Origin: an uncultured Georgenia sp.
Lineage (GTDB): Bacteria > Actinomycetota > Actinomycetes > Actinomycetales > Actinomycetaceae
NCBI RefSeq assembly: GCF_937958535.1
Contig: NZ_CALGNQ010000089.1
Span: forward strand, 1-36,734
Reading direction: 5' to 3'
DNA: 36,734 nt
The first letter of the stretch is position 1. Each line of letters begins with the position of its first letter. Shown piece by piece: positions 33,060-36,734 of this stretch. A program made the translations under genes and the position numbers. The notes under the pieces were generated by a model. The model saw nothing but the letters and a program-made list of their open reading frames with translations. It searched no databases and was not told where the DNA came from.

Positions 33060-33836
33060 ATGACCGACCAGCACACGTTCACCCCGCAGGGGCCCGGCGC
33101 GTACAGCTCCGCCGGAGCCCCGCACGCCCCTGCCCCGCCGCCCGGCGCCCCGCACGCCCCGACCCCACCACCTGCCGGCCCGCACGCCCCGGCCCCGAAG
33201 AAGCGCAGCTGGTTCGCGCGGCACAAGATCCTCACCGCACTGCTCGCCGTCGTGGCCCTCGTCATCGCGGTGAACCTCGGAGGTGGCGGCGACGACGAGG
33301 AGACGTCCACGCCCGGCGGCAGCGTCGACGCCCAGCCCCCCGTCGCGGCGGACGACGCGGCGCCCGCCGCGGAGGAGGCCGAGCCCGCTGCCGAGGACGC
33401 CGAGCCGGCCGCCGAGGAGCCCGATCCGGCGGCGGACCTGCCGGGCATCGGCGAGCCGGTCCGCGACGGCATGTTCGAGTTTACCGTGACGCAGGTCGAG
33501 ACCGGTGTCACGGAGGTCGGTGACGAGTTCCTGAACGAGCAGGCGCAGGGCCAGTACGTCCTCGTCCACATCACGGTGACGAACATCGGTGACCGGGCGC
33601 AGTCGCTCTTCGGCGACAACCAGACGCTGGTCGACACCGAGGGTCGGGAGCACTCGGCCGACAGCACCGCTGCGCTCTACCTCGACAGCGCGGACACGTT
33701 CTTCAGCGAGATCAACCCGGGCAACTCCGTCGGGGGCGTCGTCGTCTTCGACATCCCGGCGGACGCCGTCCCGGCCGCCATCGAGCTGCACGACTCGATG
33801 TTCTCCGGCGGCGTGACCGTCTCGCTCCAGCAGTGA
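33060..33836 (+). CDS. DUF4352 (telokin-like) membrane-anchored protein
   Basis: A 258-residue protein. A proline/alanine/histidine-rich cytoplasmic N-terminus with three APHAP-type repeats (about residues 20-46) is followed by a basic stop (KKRSWFARHK) and one membrane helix (ILTALLAVVALVIAVNL). Then come an acidic Ala/Glu/Pro linker (AAEEAEPAAEDAEPAAEEPDPAAD) and an external beta domain with FTVTQVETGVTEVG...YVLVHITVTNIGDRAQSLF, the DUF4352 pattern. AGGAGG 6 nt before the ATG is a strong ribosome site. It is divergent from the two-component genes and may be their target. No enzymatic role is apparent. Confidence 0.9.
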   Translation: MTDQHTFTPQGPGAYSSAGAPHAPAPPPGAPHAPTPPPAGPHAPAPKKRSWFARHKILTALLAVVALVIAVNLGGGGDDEETSTPGGSVDAQPPVAADDAAPAAEEAEPAAEDAEPAAEEPDPAADLPGIGEPVRDGMFEFTVTQVETGVTEVGDEFLNEQAQGQYVLVHITVTNIGDRAQSLFGDNQTLVDTEGREHSADSTAALYLDSADTFFSEINPGNSVGGVVVFDIPADAVPAAIELHDSMFSGGVTVSLQQ

Positions 33837-33960
33837 GACGAGAGACGGTCCCGCGGTGGCGGTGACGCAGACCGGTGGCCCGGCGCGGGCGGTGCGCCGG
33901 GCCGCCCTGCTGCCCGTACACGGCTCGCGGCCCCCGCACATCGGTGCCAGGGTCGGCCCC

Positions 33961-34746
33961 ATGGACTCCTCCCTCCGGGGCGCCGCCGCCCGCGCCGAGG
34001 ACCATCCCGTCCTCACCATCGGGGCGCGTCTGGGCTATGCCGCGAGCGGTGTCCTGCACCTCGTCCTCGGGTGGATCACCGTCGGCCTCGCGTGGGGGAC
34101 GTCGTCGGGGTCCGCCGACCAGACGGGCGCCCTCGAGCAGCTCGGCTCCTCGCCGCTCGGCTCGGTGCTGCTGTGGGTGGGTGGTGGTGGCGGGGTTCGC
34201 CCTGCTCGGGCTGTGGCAGCTCGCGACGGCGGTCACCGTGCACGGTGCGGCGGACCGGCTGAAGAGTGTCGGCAAGGGGGTGGGATACCTGGCGCTGGCC
34301 GGCGTCGCGGCGCGGGTCGCGCTGAACGCGGGTGGCGGCGGGGAGGAGCAGACGCAGAGCCTCACGGCCACCGCGATGCAGCACCCTCTCGGTATCGTCG
34401 CGGTGGTCGTCGTCGGTGGCGGCGTCCTGTGCATCGGGGTGTACCACGTCGTCAAGGGCTGGTTCCGCCGCTTCCTCGACGACCTGCGGGCCCAGCCGCC
34501 GCGCGCGCCGTCGTCGTGCTCGCCCGGGCGGGGTACGTGGCCAAGGGGGTCGCCCTGGGCGTGGTCGGTGTGCTGTTCATGGTCGCGGCGGCGACGAACG
34601 ACCCGGAGGAGGCCGGCGGGCTCGACGCAGCGCTGCGGTCACTCCTCGAGCTGCCCGCGGGCACGGCCCTCCTCACCGCGGTCGGGCTCGGGATCACGGC
34701 CTACGGCGTCTACTCCCTCGCCCGCGCCCGTTACGCCCGCGTGTGA
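33961..34746 (+). pseudogene. DUF1206 membrane protein gene with two compensating frameshifts
   Basis: The start (ATG 33961, VLTIGARLGYAASGVLHLVLGWITVGLAWG) and the end (VVLARAGYVAKGVALGVVGVLFMVAAATNDPEEAGGLDAALRSLL...YGVYSLARARYARV) are typical DUF1206 two-helix repeats. The middle repeat is good only in the next frame (GFALLGLWQLATAVTVHGAADRLKSVGKGVGYLALAGVAARVAL). The frame shifts by +1 in a G/T-rich run near 34175-34190, best explained by one extra G, and back near 34490-34510 in a CCGCCGCGCGCG run. Either the gene is broken or the sequence has two errors in low-complexity runs. If corrected it encodes about 260 residues with six helices. No strong ribosome site; an upstream GTG at 33856 is an unlikely start. 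Confidence 0.8.
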
Positions 34747-35153
34747 CCGACGGCGTGGCGTACGAGGGCAAGCAGCGCCTCGGCATAGGCGTTCTCGACC
34801 TCGGCGGCCCGGTAGGTCCGCTCCTCCCCGCCCGGTCCGGTGGCCGTGACGACGTACTGGCCGTCCACACGCTCCAGCGAGCGGAAGGTGCCGCCGAGGA
34901 GCGTGCGCAGCTGGTCCTCCCGGGGCAGCCACAGCGCGTCGTCCTTCGAGACGTTGTCCAGCGCCCACTCCGTGGTGCCGTTGAAGTTGAGCACCGTCCC
35001 CGTCGGGTAGGTGCGGGCCTCGATGACCATGTGGGACAGGATGAAGACGTCCTCCGACAGCGCCTCGGCCTTGATCCGGAAGCGGTCGCCGGGAGCGGGG
35101 TCCCACCGCAGGCCGGCCTCCTCGAGCTCGCGGGCGAGTCGGTCGCTGATCAT
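34731..35153 (-). CDS. Conserved hypothetical protein
   Basis: A 140-residue soluble protein: MISDRLARELEEAGLRWDPAPGDRFRIKAEALSEDVFILSHMVIEARTYPTG, then TTEWALDNVSKDDALWLPREDQLRTLLGGTF and RTYRAAEVENAYAEALLALV. It resembles actinobacterial proteins of unknown function, some of which I recall being labelled pilus assembly CpaE without good reason, and nothing here supports a pilus role. AGGAGG 9 nt before the ATG is a strong ribosome site. Its 3' end overlaps the 3' end of the DUF1206 gene on the other strand by 16 bp. Confidence 0.85.
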   Translation of the reverse strand: MISDRLARELEEAGLRWDPAPGDRFRIKAEALSEDVFILSHMVIEARTYPTGTVLNFNGTTEWALDNVSKDDALWLPREDQLRTLLGGTFRSLERVDGQYVVTATGPGGEERTYRAAEVENAYAEALLALVRHAVGHTRA

Positions 35154-35259
35154 GGCCCCATCCTCCTGCCGGTCGGCGGTCGTGCGCCATCGGGCGCCGT
35201 GGGCGGTGCTCGGCGCATGCCACCGTCGACGGTGCCACTCCGCCGCGGCCGTGGGCACC

Positions 35260-36093
35260 TCACCCCGGTCGGAGGGCGAGGTCGGCCAGCTGTTCGGTGA
35301 GCGCGAGCGCGTCGAACGGCGCCCGTACCTTGACGTCGTTGTCGAAGTAGACCACGACGTCGTGCCCGGCAGCGTGCCAGCGCCGCACCTCGGCGGCCCA
35401 CCCGCGCAGCGCGGCGGTGTCGTAGCCGCTGACGTAGAGCTCGGCCGCGCCGTGTAGGCGGACGTAGACGAGACGCGCGGTCGGCTCCTCGAACAGCGGC
35501 CACATCTCCCCGCCGTCGGAGACGACGAGGGCGACGTCGTGCTCGCGCAGGAGGTCGCGGAACGCCGGGTCGGCGAAGCTCGGGTGGCGCACCTCCAGCG
35601 CGTGCCGCAGCGGGCGGTCGGCGTCGGTCGTGGTCCATGCCCGCCCGGCGAGGCGCTCGTCGTGGCCGGCGGCGAGCCCGGCCGCGGCGGTGGTCGTCGT
35701 CGGGAGCAGCGCGAGGAACGCGGCGATGCGGTCGAGGTCGAGCCGCTGTCGTGCGGGCAGCTGCCACAGCAGCGGACCCAGCCGGTCACCCAGGGCGAGC
35801 ACACCGGAGGCGAGGAAGTTGGCGAGCGGGGTGGTGACGTCGCGCAGCTGCTTGACGTGGGTGATGAAGCGTCCGCCCTTGACCGCGAACGTGAACCCGG
35901 GCGGGACACTGTCCCGCCAACGGACGTAGGACTCGGGCCGCTGCAAGGAGTAGAAGGAGCCGTTGAGCTCGACGGTGGGGAAGGTCGCACCGATGTGCTC
36001 GAGCTCCCGGCGCTGCGGCAGCCCGGGCGGGTAGAAGCGCCCGCGCCACGGGGCATACCGCCAGCCCGACACCCCGATGCGCACCTCGCCCAT
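35260..36093 (-). CDS. DUF72 family protein
   Basis: A 277-residue TIM-barrel-like protein of DUF72 (YecE). It starts RIGVSGWRYAPWRGRFYPPGLPQRRELEHIGATFPTVELNGSFYSLQRPESYVRW and has TFAVKGGRFITHVKQLRD, LEVRHPSF, YVRLHG and YFDNDVK, all family marks. Biochemical function is unestablished. The ATG at 36093 gives MGEVRIGVSGW, and TACACT lies 7 nt upstream, so it is probably leaderless; the frame extends 13 codons further but without homology. It is divergent from the acetyltransferase. Confidence 0.95.
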   Translation of the reverse strand: MGEVRIGVSGWRYAPWRGRFYPPGLPQRRELEHIGATFPTVELNGSFYSLQRPESYVRWRDSVPPGFTFAVKGGRFITHVKQLRDVTTPLANFLASGVLALGDRLGPLLWQLPARQRLDLDRIAAFLALLPTTTTAAAGLAAGHDERLAGRAWTTTDADRPLRHALEVRHPSFADPAFRDLLREHDVALVVSDGGEMWPLFEEPTARLVYVRLHGAAELYVSGYDTAALRGWAAEVRRWHAAGHDVVVYFDNDVKVRAPFDALALTEQLADLALRPG

Positions 36094-36100
36094 GCGGCGG

Positions 36101-36106
36101 AGTGTA
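36101..36106 (-). promoter_or_regulatory. -10 hexamer of the DUF72 gene, leaderless arrangement
   Basis: TACACT on the minus strand, 7 nt before the ATG at 36093. Confidence 0.5.
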
Positions 36107-36142
36107 GGAACCCCCGGCCCGGCGCGCCGCACGGGCCGGCGC

Positions 36143-36148
36143 CATACT
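36143..36148 (+). promoter_or_regulatory. Possible -10 hexamer of the acetyltransferase gene
   Basis: CATACT, 6 nt before the ATG at 36155. It fits the -10 consensus less well than the other leaderless candidates but has the same spacing. Confidence 0.3.
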
Positions 36149-36154
36149 GGGCCG

Positions 36155-36715
36155 ATGCCACCCCACCCCCCGCTCCCGGCGTGGCCCGCGGTGCCGCCGG
36201 CGCACGGCCGCGTCCTGCTCCGGGAGGTACGGGAGTCGGACGTCCCGCTGGCCCGCGAGCTGGCGACCGACCCCTACGTCCCGCTGACCGGGACGCTGCC
36301 CGCGCACGCGACCGACGCGCAGGCACTCGCCTGGGTGCACCGGCAGCGCGGCCGGCACCGGGAGGGCGCCGGGTTCTCCTTCACCATCGTCGACGCGGCG
36401 ACCGAGACCCCGGTCGGGCACTGCGGCCTGTGGCTACGGCAGCTCGCCGACGGCCGGGGCAGCGCGGGGTACGCGGTCGCGCCCTCGGCGCGCGGCCGGG
36501 GCTACGCGGCCGAGGCGCTGCGGGCACTGACCGCCTTCGGCTGGACCATTCCCGGCCTGGAGCGGGTGCTGCTGTACATCGAGCCGTGGAACGTCGCCTC
36601 GGTCCGGACGGCGGAGCGCGCCGGGTACACCCGCGTCGGCCTGCTCCGCCATCACGAGGTGTCCGACGGCGTGCGCCGCAACGTCGTCATCCACGTCGCC
36701 CACCGCGGCCGGTAG
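36155..36715 (+). CDS. GNAT-family N-acetyltransferase (RimJ/RimL type)
   Basis: A 186-residue acetyltransferase. VLLREVRESDVPLARELATDP at the start, FSFTIVDAATETPVGHCGLWL in the middle, and SAGYAVAPSARGRGYAAEALRALTAFGW, which contains the acetyl-CoA loop (R-G-R-G-Y-A), followed by NVASVRTAERAGYTRVGLLRHH. This arrangement is the Acetyltransf_3 (RimJ/RimL) subgroup, which acetylates protein N-termini or small molecules; the acceptor is not predictable. It is divergent from DUF72 with a 61-bp gap, and ends just inside the window. Confidence 0.93.
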   Translation: MPPHPPLPAWPAVPPAHGRVLLREVRESDVPLARELATDPYVPLTGTLPAHATDAQALAWVHRQRGRHREGAGFSFTIVDAATETPVGHCGLWLRQLADGRGSAGYAVAPSARGRGYAAEALRALTAFGWTIPGLERVLLYIEPWNVASVRTAERAGYTRVGLLRHHEVSDGVRRNVVIHVAHRGR

Positions 36716-36734
36716 CGGGGCTCGTCCACGTCCC

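Noticed and set aside
33856..33960. GTG start at 33856 for the DUF1206 gene
   Set aside because: The added 35 residues show no DUF1206 similarity and there is no ribosome site; the ATG at 33961 begins the recognisable sequence.
34731..35153. Pilus assembly protein CpaE
   Set aside because: The protein lacks the receiver and ATPase domains of CpaE, and no pilus genes are nearby; left as conserved hypothetical.

Overview
The window is about 72-74 percent GC, rich in GTG starts and full of 4-bp start/stop overlaps. Its gene content (DUF3039, DUF2017-ClpS-MurI-metallo-beta-lactamase block, short HU protein, KPN_01854-type importer operon) points to an actinobacterium, most likely Micrococcales. 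That is an inference from gene content and base composition. No rRNA, tRNA or CRISPR array was seen.

Left edge (1-2092): a lower-GC remnant of an IS3-family transposase runs off the window. It is fused at about 537-544 to a TetR-type regulator that has lost its N-terminus, followed by a phosphotransferase (APH/choline kinase fold). Region 2 (2093-7868): a TetR repressor is divergent from a complete peptide/nickel-type ABC importer (lipoprotein, two permeases, double ATPase). A clear palindromic operator lies between them.

Region 3 (8009-18857, all minus) is housekeeping: ppc, an Rv1339-like metallo-hydrolase, murI, DUF2017, clpS, a 51-residue membrane protein, pncB, a DEAD/DEAH helicase, a DUF3039 zinc-ribbon-like protein, nagB and an HU protein. 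It holds strong hairpin terminators, a three-copy 35-bp repeat made from the 3' end of the metallo-hydrolase gene, and a 14-bp inverted repeat over the probable helicase start. Region 4 (19040-21688, minus): a four-gene operon of a membrane protein, a winged-helix regulator and an ABC-2 exporter, behind a palindromic operator.

Region 5 (21910-29666, minus): a small HTH protein with twin palindromes laid over its own promoter, then a tightly packed seven-gene operon (lipoprotein, two permeases, double ATPase, cysteine-free CMD protein, AhpD-like protein with CxxC, LLM flavin monooxygenase). The last is the conserved but functionally uncharacterised KPN_01854/Avi_7169/Avi_7170/KPN_01858 set and is the best candidate here for an undescribed import-and-oxidise pathway.

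Region 6 (29858-36715): a CAP-domain surface protein with an MtrA-like direct repeat, a NarL-type two-component pair, a divergent DUF4352 protein, a DUF1206 membrane gene broken by two compensating frameshifts, a conserved hypothetical, a DUF72 protein and a GNAT acetyltransferase. Many genes (tetR, ppc, pncB, clpS, DUF3039, kinase, response regulator, DUF72) have a TANNNT hexamer 6-7 nt before the start codon and are likely to be transcribed without a leader.
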